The notes: generated from the sequence alone by a model not told the origin. A stretch of DNA of 64,000 bases from CAXXOK01 sp963675655 (GCA_963675655.1 OY776489.1:1798001-1862000), one strand, 5' to 3'; shown: positions 34,221 to 44,113, counted from the first letter of the stretch. Translations and numbers: made by a program.

Positions 34221-34754
34221 ATGAAAAAGCTTATGGCTGTATTGCTGGCGCTGGCACTGCTGTGCGGCGTGGCCGCCGCTGAGACCTACACGGCCGGTTC
34301 CTATTACACGATCGACTATCCCGACGCGCTCTCGCTGGATGACAGTTCCTATACAGACGACAGTACCACTACCAGCACATGGCTGTTTATGCTGCTGGGG
34401 GATAATTACATGATTGACGCATCGGTTTCGACTGCGGAAGCGTATGCGGGTTTCAGCCTGCAAAGCGCGGACGATACGGAAAAGCAGAACTATATCAACG
34501 AGGTTATGAGCACCTTTGCGGATCAAACCCCCGCACAGGTCGATACCTTTACCGCTGCAGACGGCGTGCCGTTTTATGTGTTCTCCATGGAGGATAGCGA
34601 CGGTCAGTATTATTATGCCGAAACCATCGTTAGCGGAGAAAGAATTAACTTCTGCTGTTATTATTACGATGCTTCCGTTGCGCCGGATGCGGCGCTGCTA
34701 TCGGCGCTAAAAACGGTGCTGTCCACCTACCGCGCCGCGGGCACGTCCTTGTAG
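34221..34754 (+). CDS. Small secreted protein of unknown function
   Basis: 177 aa. AAGGAG precedes ATG 34221; TACAAT (34180-34185) may be its -10. Signal peptide LMAVLLALALLCGVAAA, cleaved before ETYT; the lone cysteine (L-C-G) is not followed by a lipoprotein pattern I would trust. The mature part is acidic, rich in Asp/Thr/Tyr (IDYPDALSLDDSSYTDD), with a CCYYYDA near the end. No family recognised. Confidence 0.75.
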   Translation: MKKLMAVLLALALLCGVAAAETYTAGSYYTIDYPDALSLDDSSYTDDSTTTSTWLFMLLGDNYMIDASVSTAEAYAGFSLQSADDTEKQNYINEVMSTFADQTPAQVDTFTAADGVPFYVFSMEDSDGQYYYAETIVSGERINFCCYYYDASVAPDAALLSALKTVLSTYRAAGTSL

Positions 34755-34803
34755 GCAAACGGATAGACAGTTGCCTGCTCCCCTAAACAAGCAAAGAACG
34801 GTA

Positions 34804-34841
34804 AAACGCCCCTGCTCCATACCATTGGAGCAGGGGCGTTT
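34804..34841. terminator. Strong bidirectional terminator hairpin
   Basis: AAACGCCCCTGCTCC (34804-34818) and GGAGCAGGGGCGTTT (34827-34841), perfect 15-bp stem with an 8-base loop; lies between the secreted-protein gene and the convergent GGDEF gene. The rest of the 315-bp gap (34755-35069) shows nothing else. Confidence 0.85.
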
Positions 34842-35069
34842 CGCATGGGGAACAGAGAACCATGACTGCTGTAATGCTCACGCCTTATGCGTGTTTGCTG
34901 CGCGCTGCCGGTTGGCGACGCCAGCCGCTTAAGCCAACGTACATAGCGCAAGACAGCAAAAACGCCGCTTGATCCCAACAACTGGCGTTAAGTTCCACCC
35001 TTTGCGCATCCTCCAGCTGATAAAACAGGGAGGGGTGAGAAGCCTATGCAAAGCATCCGGCAGCTGCGG

Positions 35070-36191
35070 CTATGCGATGCCGTCCAGCTGCGCTTTTAAA
35101 ATGCGGTCTTTGCCGTCCTTTTTGGATTGGTACATGGTGCGGTCAATCTGTACGATAATGTGTTGCAAATCGTCCAGCGTATGCATCATCGTATGGGTGT
35201 ACCCGCCGCTGACGGTAATTTCCGGGTAGTCTTCATCCGCCGCGCAGGCGGCCAGCGACTCCTGAAAACAGTGGATCTTGGCCAGATGTTCCTCCGGGTC
35301 TTCGCTGCGGATAGCGACGATAAACTCATCCCCGCCGTAGCGGTATACATTTTCACAGGAAAACGCCGTTAACAGGCGGTTGGATACCTGTTGCAGCAGT
35401 CGGTCACCGTAATCGTGACCATAGGTATCATTCATGGTCTTAAAATTATCAATATCAATCAGCATCACAAACAATGGATGATTGAGCAGCTTTGTCGCGT
35501 CCGCCGCAAGGCTGCGCCGGTTTCTGGTTCCGGTTAAATCATCAAACAAGGACAACCGCTGATGCTCCTCACTTAGCTTGCGGTATTCCACATGCGCAGT
35601 CGTATCCGACAGCTTAATGTGGTAGCGGGTCGCGCTGGTAACCAGAATCATCAACAGCAAAATGAAGTAATTTGTAGGGAAGGAAAGCTCCGCGCCGCAA
35701 ACCAGCACCAGTACCGCATAGAAAACGCCGAATACGGCGGTGAAAAAGGGGATGGAGATTCGGGGCGGAACAAAGGCGAGTCCGGCTACGCAAACGACGT
35801 TGGTGATAAATACAAATACCTGCCGCCCTTGCGCGTAATCAATCGCGGAGATGACCATGCTCCACGCGATGGCAACGGTGCAATAAAAAAGCCCGATGAT
35901 CATGAGTGATCGATGGGTGAAAGTGGTTTTGCGCGTATGCCCGAACATAAAGAAATAGGCGGCGCTGAACGCGGCATAGCCAATGTAGCACCACAGGCGA
36001 AACGTAAACCAGCGGCAGGCGCGATCCCCTGCCAGGCTGTGAAACGATACCAGAATCAACTCAATAACGACAACGAACAGGCATGCCATTCGCAGATTGA
36101 TCAGATTATCCCGGTCGATGCTGCGCTGCACCTCCGGGTCCGGCTGTTTGAGCGTGAGGCTTTCCGCCACGCTTTTTAAAATCGCTTGCAC
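35070..36191 (-). CDS. Membrane-bound diguanylate cyclase (GGDEF)
   Basis: 373 aa from GTG 36191, which has AAGGAG 12 bases upstream; TTG 36239 would add 16 residues but lacks a ribosome site. N-terminal half: about six transmembrane helices (MACLFVVVIELILVSF through ISIPFFTAVFGVFYAVLVL). C-terminal GGDEF domain: SLFDDLTGTRNRRSL, IDIDNFKTMNDTYGHDYGD and an intact active-site loop RYGGDEFIVAI, so c-di-GMP synthesis is expected. No EAL domain. Monocistronic. Confidence 0.92.
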   Translation of the reverse strand: MQAILKSVAESLTLKQPDPEVQRSIDRDNLINLRMACLFVVVIELILVSFHSLAGDRACRWFTFRLWCYIGYAAFSAAYFFMFGHTRKTTFTHRSLMIIGLFYCTVAIAWSMVISAIDYAQGRQVFVFITNVVCVAGLAFVPPRISIPFFTAVFGVFYAVLVLVCGAELSFPTNYFILLLMILVTSATRYHIKLSDTTAHVEYRKLSEEHQRLSLFDDLTGTRNRRSLAADATKLLNHPLFVMLIDIDNFKTMNDTYGHDYGDRLLQQVSNRLLTAFSCENVYRYGGDEFIVAIRSEDPEEHLAKIHCFQESLAACAADEDYPEITVSGGYTHTMMHTLDDLQHIIVQIDRTMYQSKKDGKDRILKAQLDGIA

Positions 36192-36446
36192 ATGATCGCT
36201 CCACTCCTTGTCGGCAAAGCATGGGCTTTGCGGGTTCAATGAGGAATAAGGGACATGGGTGCACGGCGCTGCACGCGCCGGGATGAACGATAGGCGAAGG
36301 GTGAGAATGCAGGAATCCGGCGAAAGTGTTACCGTGCGGGGATGTGGCCAAGCTCGCTGGGGCTTCCTGTGATGGCTTATTTTATCAGACTTGATAACGC
36401 ACGCGCCGCCGGATGTTTCCGGCGGCGCATGCTCCGGCGCGCAGGG

Positions 36447-37721
36447 CTACCGGATGATATCCGTTTTCATGAACGGGCGCAGCGCCTCGGGTATGGTTAC
36501 GCTGCCGTCCTCGTTTTGGTAATTTTCCAGAATGGCGGCCACAGTACGGCCGACCGCGACGCCGCTGCCGTTTAAGGTGTGGCAAAACTGCGGTTTTTCC
36601 TTAGGCGCTTCGCGGTAGCGTATGTTGGCCCGGCGCGCTTGAAAATCCTCGCAGTTGGAACAGCTGGAGATTTCCACATAACGGCCGTAGCTGGGCATCC
36701 ACACTTCCAGATCGTAGGTTTTCGCCGCGCTAAAGCCCATGTCGCCCGTGGAGAGGCATACGATGCGGTAGGGCAGACCCAGCAGCTGCAAAACCTTTTC
36801 GGCTTCGGCGGTCATGCTCTCCAGCTCGGCATAGCTCTGCTCGGGCTTGGTAACCTTCACCATTTCCACTTTGTTAAATTGGTGCTGGCGTATCAGCCCG
36901 CGGGTATCGCGCCCGGCGCTGCCCGCCTCTGAGCGGAAACAGGCCGAGAACGCGCAATGGCGGATGGGCAGGGTATCGCCGTCCAGTATTATATCCCGGT
37001 ACAGGTTGGTTACGGGTACTTCGGCCGTGGGAATGAGGAAGGTGTTGGGGTCCACCTTGTAGGCGTCCTCCTCAAACTTGGGCAGTTGCCCGGTGCCGGT
37101 CATGGTAGCGCGCGTAACCATGTAGGGCGGCAGCACCTCTTCGTAGCCCGCTTCGGTATGCGTATCTAAAAAGAAGCTGATGATCGCGCGCTCCAGCCGT
37201 GCACCCAGCCCACGGTATACCGTGAAGCGTGCGCCGCTGATTTTGGCGGCTCCGTCAAAGTCCAGAATCTTAAGATCGGTACCGATGTCCCAATGCGGCT
37301 TGGGCTCCCAGGCGAACGCGCGCGGCGTGCCCCAGCGGCGCTGCTCTACGTTGGCGCTGTCGTCCATGCCAACGGGCACGGTATCGCTGGGGTAGTTGGG
37401 CGTGCTCATGAGAAAATCGTTCAAGGTCTCATCCAGCGCGGCAATTTGCGCGTCTAGCGTGGCGATGGTTTCGCCAAGGGTGCGCATCTCCTCCATAATC
37501 GCGGCGGTCTCGGCTTCGGATGCGCCGTTTTTCTTGGCGATACCGATTTGCTTGCTGGTCTGGTTGCGAAGTGCTTTTTTCTCTTCCACTTCGGCCATCA
37601 GCTTGCGCTTTTGCTCGTCGTTTTGCAAAAACGCGTCAACGATGGAGGCGTCCTTGTTGCGGTTTTGCAGCATGTCCCGCAATTCCTGCGGGTTTTGACG
37701 AATCCGTTTTACATCCAACAT
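36447..37721 (-). CDS. serS: Seryl-tRNA synthetase
   Basis: 424 aa, class II synthetase charging tRNA-Ser. ATG 37721 with AGGAGGGA upstream. N-terminal coiled-coil arm (residues about 30-105, NKDASIVDAFLQNDEQKRKL), motif 2 FRSEAGSAGRDTRGLIRQHQ and motif 3 SGVAVGRTVAAILENYQ are complete. Expression is under a T-box leader (37754-38005) with its own promoter. Confidence 0.97.
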   Translation of the reverse strand: MLDVKRIRQNPQELRDMLQNRNKDASIVDAFLQNDEQKRKLMAEVEEKKALRNQTSKQIGIAKKNGASEAETAAIMEEMRTLGETIATLDAQIAALDETLNDFLMSTPNYPSDTVPVGMDDSANVEQRRWGTPRAFAWEPKPHWDIGTDLKILDFDGAAKISGARFTVYRGLGARLERAIISFFLDTHTEAGYEEVLPPYMVTRATMTGTGQLPKFEEDAYKVDPNTFLIPTAEVPVTNLYRDIILDGDTLPIRHCAFSACFRSEAGSAGRDTRGLIRQHQFNKVEMVKVTKPEQSYAELESMTAEAEKVLQLLGLPYRIVCLSTGDMGFSAAKTYDLEVWMPSYGRYVEISSCSNCEDFQARRANIRYREAPKEKPQFCHTLNGSGVAVGRTVAAILENYQNEDGSVTIPEALRPFMKTDIIR

Positions 37722-37753
37722 GGTTTTTCCCTCCTGTGCTTGGGGTGGTATTG

Positions 37754-38005
37754 AAAACGTCCCTGCCAATGGCTAATGCCATCGCAGGGACGGAGGGGTA
37801 CGTAACTCCGCGGTGCCACCCGGCTTAAGCGCTGTTCTTCGGTTGCCGCAGGCAAGGCGGCAGCCTGTAACGAAGAATAGGCTTCTCTTTTGTGCGCTGT
37901 ATCGGGCGCGCCCGCCCGGCTCGTCGCCGGAGGCTCGCGCGGTGGAATGGGCTGCACGCTTCTGCGGGCTTACACCAGCCGCCCGCTCTCTGTAAAAAGC
38001 CTTGC
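37754..38005 (-). promoter_or_regulatory. T-box leader of serS with intrinsic terminator
   Basis: On the minus strand, Stem I begins ACAGAGAGCGGGCGGCTGGT and GTGTAAGCCCGC (about 38000-37966). The antiterminator bulge GGGTGGCACCGCGG (37821-37808) is the T-box consensus that binds the tRNA CCA end. It is followed by the terminator pair CGTCCCTGCGATGGC (37792-37778) / GCCATTGGCAGGGACG (37773-37758) plus TTTTC. A TCC serine triplet in the Stem I region (CCATTCCACC, near 37950) is a candidate specifier. Uncharged tRNA-Ser would release serS transcription. Confidence 0.93.
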
Positions 38006-38034
38006 GAACCATGCCGCGGTCATAACTGCTTTGT

Positions 38035-38063
38035 ATTATACGCACGCAGGTCTGTTTTGGCAA
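38035..38063 (-). promoter_or_regulatory. Promoter of the serS T-box transcript
   Basis: Minus strand TTGCCA (38063-38058), 17-bp spacer, TATAAT (38040-38035); Stem I of the T-box starts about 30 bp downstream. Confidence 0.85.
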
Positions 38064-38074
38064 GTAGAATTACG

Positions 38075-39247
38075 TTAAACACTCAGGCGCGCATAGACAA
38101 TGTTGCGTATTTTGCGTGTTAGCGGCGTAATGCCCGAATCGGTGCGCTGCTGGAAGATGAGCAGTATCGTATCTTCCTGGGGATTGACGGACATATAAGG
38201 ACCGGTCCACCCGTCCCAGCCGTATTCGCCGGGCACGCCCAGCGAGAAGCTTTTCGCGGGTTCGGCCAGTATGCGCATCAATCCGCCGTAGCCGTAGCCA
38301 AGCAGCGAATCCCAATTGGCGGCTTCCATCTGTTTGGCGTTCAAATGGTTGTGGCTCAGCCAATCCACCGACGCGGCGGACAGGATGCGCTGACCACCCA
38401 GATTGCCCCTTCCCAGCAGCATACGCGCAAAGCGCAGCACATCGTCGATGGTGGATACGCCGCCCGCGCCGCCTGCGATGTAATTGGGTTTGGTAAAGAA
38501 GGGGTTCAGCCCCAGATAATTTTCCCGGTAGGGGGATAAAATTCCGTCCTTATGCTCATAAAGGGTAGCCATGCGGTCCTGCTTGGGTTTGGGAACATAA
38601 AAACCGGTGTCCTCCATGCCCAGCGGATCAAAGATCGTCTGCTGCATGTACTCGTCCAGCGGCATGCCGCTGACCACTTCCACCACGGCGCCCAGTATAT
38701 CGGCGGATGTGCCGTACAGCCAGCTATCGCCGGGGTGAAAAGCCAGCGGCAGCTGCCCGATACGGTTGGCGACATCCAGCGTGCTTGGCTGGTTGCCGGC
38801 GTTTTCCTCGGCCTCGAAAGCTGCAAACAGCTTGGCAGTCTTGCGCTCGGCAGGCGTAGCCTCACCGGGATAACACAGCCCGGAGGTCATGCTGAACAGA
38901 TCGCGCACCTGCATGGCGCGCTTAACAGGCTCGGTTTCGGTATCGCTGATGGCGACACGCTGGTCTTTAAAGCCTTCCAGAAAATCGCTTACGGGCGAGA
39001 GTAGGTCGAGCTCGCCGCGTTCCACAAGCGTCATGGCGGCGACGGCCGTCATCGGCTTGGTCAGCGAGAACAGGCGGAAAATCGTATCCCGCTGCACAGG
39101 CAGGTTGCGACCCAGATCGGCATAGCCGCTGGAGAGAAAGCACTTCTCTTCGTTGTGCCGCCACAGCAGCATGAGTGCGCACGGGGTTTCGCCGCGGGCG
39201 ATGGTCGTATCCATTACGTGCGCCAGTTCTTTGCGCATCCGTTTCAT
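38075..39247 (-). CDS. Serine beta-lactamase-fold hydrolase (class C/EstB-like)
   Basis: 390 aa, no signal peptide, so probably cytoplasmic esterase/peptidase rather than a resistance enzyme. Catalytic FSLTKPM (SxxK, near residue 80), second motif WLYGTSADILG (Y-x-S) and C-terminal WDGWTGPYMSVNP in the place of the HTG/KTG box. Lengthwise it matches the beta-lactamase family PF00144. RBS GGAGGCG before ATG 39247. Stand-alone gene. Confidence 0.88.
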   Translation of the reverse strand: MKRMRKELAHVMDTTIARGETPCALMLLWRHNEEKCFLSSGYADLGRNLPVQRDTIFRLFSLTKPMTAVAAMTLVERGELDLLSPVSDFLEGFKDQRVAISDTETEPVKRAMQVRDLFSMTSGLCYPGEATPAERKTAKLFAAFEAEENAGNQPSTLDVANRIGQLPLAFHPGDSWLYGTSADILGAVVEVVSGMPLDEYMQQTIFDPLGMEDTGFYVPKPKQDRMATLYEHKDGILSPYRENYLGLNPFFTKPNYIAGGAGGVSTIDDVLRFARMLLGRGNLGGQRILSAASVDWLSHNHLNAKQMEAANWDSLLGYGYGGLMRILAEPAKSFSLGVPGEYGWDGWTGPYMSVNPQEDTILLIFQQRTDSGITPLTRKIRNIVYARLSV

Positions 39248-39441
39248 TATGTTCGCCTCCGGGAGCGTTATTTGGCTGTATCATAGCATGGTAATGTAGT
39301 CCTGTCAACGTTTTCAGGGCGTTTCAGCTGCCGGTTTGGCATCCGCGTATGCTTTTACCCTGCGTCTTTTGATATCGCGGGCGGCAGGAAGTTTGCAATT
39401 AAAAAGCGAATATCTACTAGATTACCGGTTAGGAGGATGAA

Positions 39442-42400
39442 ATGCCGCAGAAACCGTTGAGCCGTTCCATAACGCCCGTTGAGGAGGGCGAAGATATTTT
39501 TCGCCGCGGAAGCGTAACGTTGGTCTCACAGGATGATCAGGCGTTGCTTTTGCGCGTAGGTACAAGCCCGGAGCACACCGTAACCCTGACCGCGGAGGGC
39601 ACGGCGCACTGCACATGCGGGGCGGCAGGGCCGGAAGGCTGCGCGCACATCGTTGCCGCGACGCACAAGGCGGTGGAGGATGGCACCCTGCGCGCGCTTC
39701 GTAAGGAGCGGGAACAGTCGCTGGGGCAGGAACTGCTGCTCGCGCTCAACCGCGCGCTGCCCGGCGGAGAAAGCGTGCGCCTTGCCGTAGTGCTGCGTTT
39801 GTTTGAGGACGGGCGCACGGGGCTCGGCCTGCAAATTGGGCAGGAGCGCCTGTATGCCGTGCGCAGCATTGCCGATTTGCTTACCTGCTATGCGCGCGGG
39901 CTGCCGCTGGAGCTGTCCGCCCGCTTTATCTACCGGCCTGCCGGCATGCGCTTTTCTCGTGAGGATGATGCGCTGCTTGCGATGCTGATGAGCCATATCC
40001 CTTTGCGCAGCACCGATGCGGAGGAGGACGGCGCACAGGTGGATGCCGCCGGAAAGCTGCCCAGCGAGGGGCGGTTTTTGGTGCTGTCGGGTGCTTTTTT
40101 CCAGAGTGTGCTGCGCTTTTTGGAAACCCGCTCCTTTATCCTTTTACAAAACGGCGCACGGGAAGTGCAAACGAATATACGCACGGTAGAGTTGCCGCTG
40201 TGTTTTTCTGTTTCGCTGGAAAACGACGCGATTTTTGTACAGGCGGGCGGCGCGGAAGATATGCGCCTGATTACGCCCGATGCGCGGTATGTGCTGTGCG
40301 AGGGGCGCGTTGTACGCCTGCACAGCCAACAGGCGCGGGTATGCCGCCTGCTGGCGTCGCAGGGGCGCACCTTCCGTTACAGCGCGGCGGATACGGAGGA
40401 TACCCTGTCCGCCCTGCTGCCCGCGTTGACGACGGTAGGCACGGTGGTGCCTTCACCTGCGCTTGGTAAGCGGCTGATTAACGACCCGCTCAAGCCGCGG
40501 GCGTATATTGACCTGGAAGGCGGCAGCGTGGTTGCGCGGGTGGAGCTGCATTACGGCGATCGTGTGCTGGACCCTTTCCACATGGAGCAAACCCCCGCAG
40601 AAGGCGCGCTGCCGACCGATGTGCAGCCCGACCCGCAGGATTTGGTGCCACGGCTTTTACTGCGCGACGGCCGTGCCGAGAGCGAACTGATCGACTTTTT
40701 CTCCGATGCGGGGTTTGTGGTGCGGCAGGGGCGCATTGTGCTGAAACGCGCTAAGGATATCCTGGTATTCTGCACGCAGGGCGTTACGGAGCTGGGAAAG
40801 CTGGCGGAAGTGTTCGTGAGCGAGGCGTTCCGCAAAATCAAACCGCGCCGGTTTAACGGGCGCGCGTCTTTTCGCATGCGCGGCGGACGGCTGGTATTTA
40901 CGCTTTTGGAGGATAACGAGCCGGTGGGCGAGTTGCTGCCGATTTTACAGGCAATTAAAACCCGCCAGCAATATGTGCGGCTGAAAAACGGCGAGTTTCT
41001 GGATATACGCGATATGGCCGCTTTGGCCCCAGTGGCGCAGGAACTGCTGGACGCCGCCTCGCTGGATGATCCGCAGGCCGGTGTGGATGCCCGTGAATTA
41101 AGCTACGGTGCATACCGCGCAGCCTACATGGTCAGTATGATGCGCATGGCGGGCGGCGAGGTGGAAGCTTCCGCGGATGTGGAGCGTGCGACCAAAGCGC
41201 TGAGCGAAAGCGCTCAGCAGGCCGAAAGTTTTATTCCGCCGCGGCTTTTGCGCAAGCTGGCATCGTACCAGAAACGGGGCGCGGGCTGGCTGCTATCGCT
41301 GTACGAGGCGCGCATGGGCGGTATACTGGCAGATGAAATGGGTTTGGGTAAAACCGTACAGGTGATTGCCGCGCTTTCCGCCGCCAAGAAGAAAAACGGG
41401 GTGATGAAGAGCATCATCGTTACCCCGACATCGCTGGTCTACCATTGGCTGGCGGAGATGAAGCGTTTTGACGACAGTTTGACCGTGCGGCTGATCTCGG
41501 GCATCCGGGAGGAACGCCGCCGCCAGATCGAGGAAGTGAAAGACGACCCTGATGTGGACGTTATGATTACCAGCTATCCGCTTTTACGGCGCGATATTGA
41601 GGAGATCAAAGAAATTCCCATGCGCTTTGCCGTGCTGGATGAGGCGCAGTTTGTGAAGAACGCGCAGTCCGTCGGCGCAGCGGCAGCCAAGGAAATCAAT
41701 GCGCAGGTGCGTGTCGCCCTGACCGGAACGCCCATGGAGAACCATACAGGCGAGCTGTGGAGTATTTTCGATTTTGTGCTACCCGGCTATCTGGGCACGC
41801 AGGCTTCGTTCCTGCGGCGCTACGGCGGCAGCGAGCGGGCCGAGGAACTGCGGGAGCGCATCCGTCCGTTTATTATGCGCAGGCTCAAGCAGGAAGTGCT
41901 GGCGGGTCTGCCCGGCAAGCGGGAGCAAAGCCTGTACGCCGCCATGACCCCGGAGCAGGAGGCGGTGTACAACCAGCTTTTACACACCCTGCGCGAGCAT
42001 GTAGGCGAGGCGCTGGCCAGCGGTTCGCTGCCGCGGGCGCGTATGCAGGTGCTCAGCATTTTGCTGAAGCTGCGGCAGGTGTGCTGCCACCCACGGTTGT
42101 TCCTGCCTGATTATGAGGGCACCAGCGGCAAACTGGAACTGTTGGTGCAGCTGGTAGAGCAGGCGGTGGCCGGAAAACGGCGGATGCTGGTGTTTTCACA
42201 GTTTGTGGGTATGCTGCAAATTATCCGGAAACGGTTGGCGCGCGAGGGCGTGAAAACGCTGTATCTGGATGGGGCGACCAAACCCAAATCGCGGCAGGAA
42301 CTGTGCGACCGGTTTAACGGCGGCGAGGGGCAGGTGTTTTTGATCAGCCTGAAAGCGGGCGGAACCGGCCTGAACCTGACGGGCGCGGACTTGGTTATCC

Positions 42401-42633
42401 ATTACGATCCGTGGTGGAATCCGGCGGTGGAGGATCAGGCGACGGATCGCGCGCACCGCATTGGCCAAACGCGGGATGTGGATGTGATCCGCCTGATTGC
42501 GCAGGGCACGATTGAGGAAAAAGTGACCGACCTGAGCAAACGCAAGCGCGCTATTTTCGACCGCGTGGTGCTGGCAGGGGAAACGGCGCTTTCCAGCCTG
42601 ACGGAAGAGGATATTCGCAGTTTGTTTTTCTAG
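39442..42633 (+). CDS. SNF2-family DEAD/DEAH helicase with SWIM zinc finger
   Basis: 1063 aa. N-terminal SWIM finger HCTCGAAGPEGCAHIVA (about residues 54-70), a ~500-residue middle including an SNF2-associated bacterial domain, then the Swi2/Snf2 motor: ADEMGLGKTVQVIAAL (motif I), MITSYPLL (Ia/Ib region), VLDEAQFVKN (DEAQ, II), ALTGTPMENH (III), and C-terminal VFSQFVGM, LISLKAGGTGLNLTGAD (V) and DQATDRAHRIGQTRDV (VI). Member of the HepA/RapA-like bacterial SNF2 proteins; likely a DNA translocase in transcription recycling or repair. RBS GGAGGATGA before ATG 39442. Confidence 0.93.
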   Translation: MPQKPLSRSITPVEEGEDIFRRGSVTLVSQDDQALLLRVGTSPEHTVTLTAEGTAHCTCGAAGPEGCAHIVAATHKAVEDGTLRALRKEREQSLGQELLLALNRALPGGESVRLAVVLRLFEDGRTGLGLQIGQERLYAVRSIADLLTCYARGLPLELSARFIYRPAGMRFSREDDALLAMLMSHIPLRSTDAEEDGAQVDAAGKLPSEGRFLVLSGAFFQSVLRFLETRSFILLQNGAREVQTNIRTVELPLCFSVSLENDAIFVQAGGAEDMRLITPDARYVLCEGRVVRLHSQQARVCRLLASQGRTFRYSAADTEDTLSALLPALTTVGTVVPSPALGKRLINDPLKPRAYIDLEGGSVVARVELHYGDRVLDPFHMEQTPAEGALPTDVQPDPQDLVPRLLLRDGRAESELIDFFSDAGFVVRQGRIVLKRAKDILVFCTQGVTELGKLAEVFVSEAFRKIKPRRFNGRASFRMRGGRLVFTLLEDNEPVGELLPILQAIKTRQQYVRLKNGEFLDIRDMAALAPVAQELLDAASLDDPQAGVDARELSYGAYRAAYMVSMMRMAGGEVEASADVERATKALSESAQQAESFIPPRLLRKLASYQKRGAGWLLSLYEARMGGILADEMGLGKTVQVIAALSAAKKKNGVMKSIIVTPTSLVYHWLAEMKRFDDSLTVRLISGIREERRRQIEEVKDDPDVDVMITSYPLLRRDIEEIKEIPMRFAVLDEAQFVKNAQSVGAAAAKEINAQVRVALTGTPMENHTGELWSIFDFVLPGYLGTQASFLRRYGGSERAEELRERIRPFIMRRLKQEVLAGLPGKREQSLYAAMTPEQEAVYNQLLHTLREHVGEALASGSLPRARMQVLSILLKLRQVCCHPRLFLPDYEGTSGKLELLVQLVEQAVAGKRRMLVFSQFVGMLQIIRKRLAREGVKTLYLDGATKPKSRQELCDRFNGGEGQVFLISLKAGGTGLNLTGADLVIHYDPWWNPAVEDQATDRAHRIGQTRDVDVIRLIAQGTIEEKVTDLSKRKRAIFDRVVLAGETALSSLTEEDIRSLFF

Positions 42634-42730
42634 ATGGCAAGACGCCCTGCGGCGATTTCGCACGGGCGGGAAACGGACAGGGTATATATACGGTTTTTTG
42701 GCTCATATTAGCGGGTAGGAGGCGGTATAC

Positions 42731-43393
42731 ATGTGCGGCCGGTACTATGTGGACATGGAAGAGGAAAACGTCAAAATACGGGCGATTTTGGCCGAATTGG
42801 AAAAACGCCGCCTGCCGATGAGCGATCAGGTGCATGGCGGCGAAATATACCCTACGCAGATTGCGCCGGTCATTTTGACGGAGGAGGAGCTAGGCGTTAC
42901 CGTGCGGCCCATGAAATGGGGCTTTCCGCGCGTTGGCGGCGGCGGAGTAGTGATTAACAGCCGCAGCGAAAAAGCGGACGTAACTCCGATGTTTCAGCGT
43001 GCCGTGCGCGAGCGCCGCTGCCTGATACCCGCCAGCTGGTTTTTTGAGTGGCGGCGTACCAGCGGCCGTAAAACGAAAGATAAATTCGCCTTTGCCCTGA
43101 AGCAGACACAGCGTGACGAGCTGATGTATATGGCAGGGGTCTACGGGGCATTCCTTGGCGGCTATGAAAAAGGGGGATACGATGGCTTTGCCATCCTCAC
43201 CCGCGATGCGGACGGGCAGGTAAGCCCCTACCACGACCGCATGCCGGTGATTTTGCAGCAGGAGAGCCTGAAAAAGGCTTGGCTGGACCCTGCGGTCGCC
43301 TACCCGGCTTTGCGTGCCGCCTTTGAACTGCCGGAGTTGTCCGTGCGCCCCGTACCTGCGGACCCGCCGCGTGCAGCCAAGGCTACCACGTGA
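42731..43393 (+). CDS. SRAP / SOS-response-associated peptidase (YedK/HMCES-like)
   Basis: 220 aa. Begins MCGRYYVD; after Met removal Cys2 is the residue that forms the thiazolidine link with abasic sites in single-stranded DNA. Also NSRSEKAD (Asn/Arg substrate contacts), RRCLIPASWFFEWRR and the late HDRMPVIL histidine. Complete SRAP domain. RBS AGGAGG before ATG 42731. Directly follows the SNF2 gene and precedes the tRNA cluster. Confidence 0.95.
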   Translation: MCGRYYVDMEEENVKIRAILAELEKRRLPMSDQVHGGEIYPTQIAPVILTEEELGVTVRPMKWGFPRVGGGGVVINSRSEKADVTPMFQRAVRERRCLIPASWFFEWRRTSGRKTKDKFAFALKQTQRDELMYMAGVYGAFLGGYEKGGYDGFAILTRDADGQVSPYHDRMPVILQQESLKKAWLDPAVAYPALRAAFELPELSVRPVPADPPRAAKATT

Positions 43394-43460
43394 TCTTGCA
43401 GGGCGGGAAAGGACCGGAAAAATAAAGTTGCCTGCCGGATGGAAATTTCAAAATAACCCC

Positions 43461-43489
43461 TTGACAACCTCGCTTTGATTGTGTAATAT
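43461..43489 (+). promoter_or_regulatory. Promoter of the tRNA cluster
   Basis: TTGACA (43461-43466), 17-bp spacer, TAATAT (43484-43489), 32 bp upstream of tRNA-Pro. Confidence 0.85.
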
Positions 43490-43520
43490 ATCACTCGTCG
43501 CCTGCATGGGCTTGAGCAGA

Positions 43521-43597
43521 CGGGGTGTAGCGCAGTCTGGTAGCGCACGTGCTTTGGGAGCATGGGGCCGGGGGTTCGAATCCCTTCACCCCGACCA
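43521..43597 (+). tRNA. tRNA-Pro(TGG)
   Basis: Cloverleaf with acceptor CGGGGTG/CACCCCG, anticodon loop TTTGGGA (TGG), GGTTCGAATCC T-arm and encoded CCA. Confidence 0.96.
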
Positions 43598-43626
43598 AGT
43601 CACTTCCATCCTGCGGCCAATAGCGT

Positions 43627-43701
43627 GGCTCCGTGGTCAAGCGGTTAAGACACCGCCCTTTCACGGCGGCTACAGGGGTTCGAATCCCCTCGGAGTCACC
43701 A
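43627..43701 (+). tRNA. tRNA-Glu(TTC)
   Basis: Acceptor GGCTCCG/CGGAGTC, anticodon stem CCGCC/GGCGG with loop CTTTCAC (TTC), encoded CCA. Confidence 0.95.
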
Positions 43702-43719
43702 CCTTTTCTTGCCCGGTAT

Positions 43720-43796
<77 letters not shown>

Positions 43797-43803
43797 GCAT
43801 CGT

Positions 43804-43880
43804 GGCCAAGTAGTTCAGTTGGTTAGAATGCCAGCCTGTCACGCTGGAGGTCGAGGGTTCGAGCCCCTTCTTGGTCGCCA
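43804..43880 (+). tRNA. tRNA-Asp(GTC)
   Basis: Acceptor GGCCAAG/CTTGGTC, anticodon loop CTGTCAC (GTC), encoded CCA. Confidence 0.95.
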
Positions 43881-43908
43881 TTTTTCCCGTTCTGCTGTTG
43901 GGCATCCT

Positions 43909-43984
43909 GCCGGTGTAGCTCAATTGGCAGAGCAGCTGATTTGTAATCAGCAGGTTATGGGTTCAAGTCCCTTCACCGGCTCCA
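43909..43984 (+). tRNA. tRNA-Thr(TGT)
   Basis: Acceptor GCCGGTG/CACCGGC, anticodon stem CTGAT/ATCAG with TGT, encoded CCA. Confidence 0.95.
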
Positions 43985-44013
43985 TTTCTTCCTAATTGTT
44001 TGCCGTTTTATTT

Positions 44014-44098
<85 letters not shown>

Positions 44099-44113
44099 CG
44101 TATTCCACCTTCT

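Noticed and set aside
38075..39247. Calling the beta-lactamase-fold protein a resistance enzyme
   Set aside because: No signal peptide and no KTG/HTG box; EstB-like esterase or peptidase is more likely.
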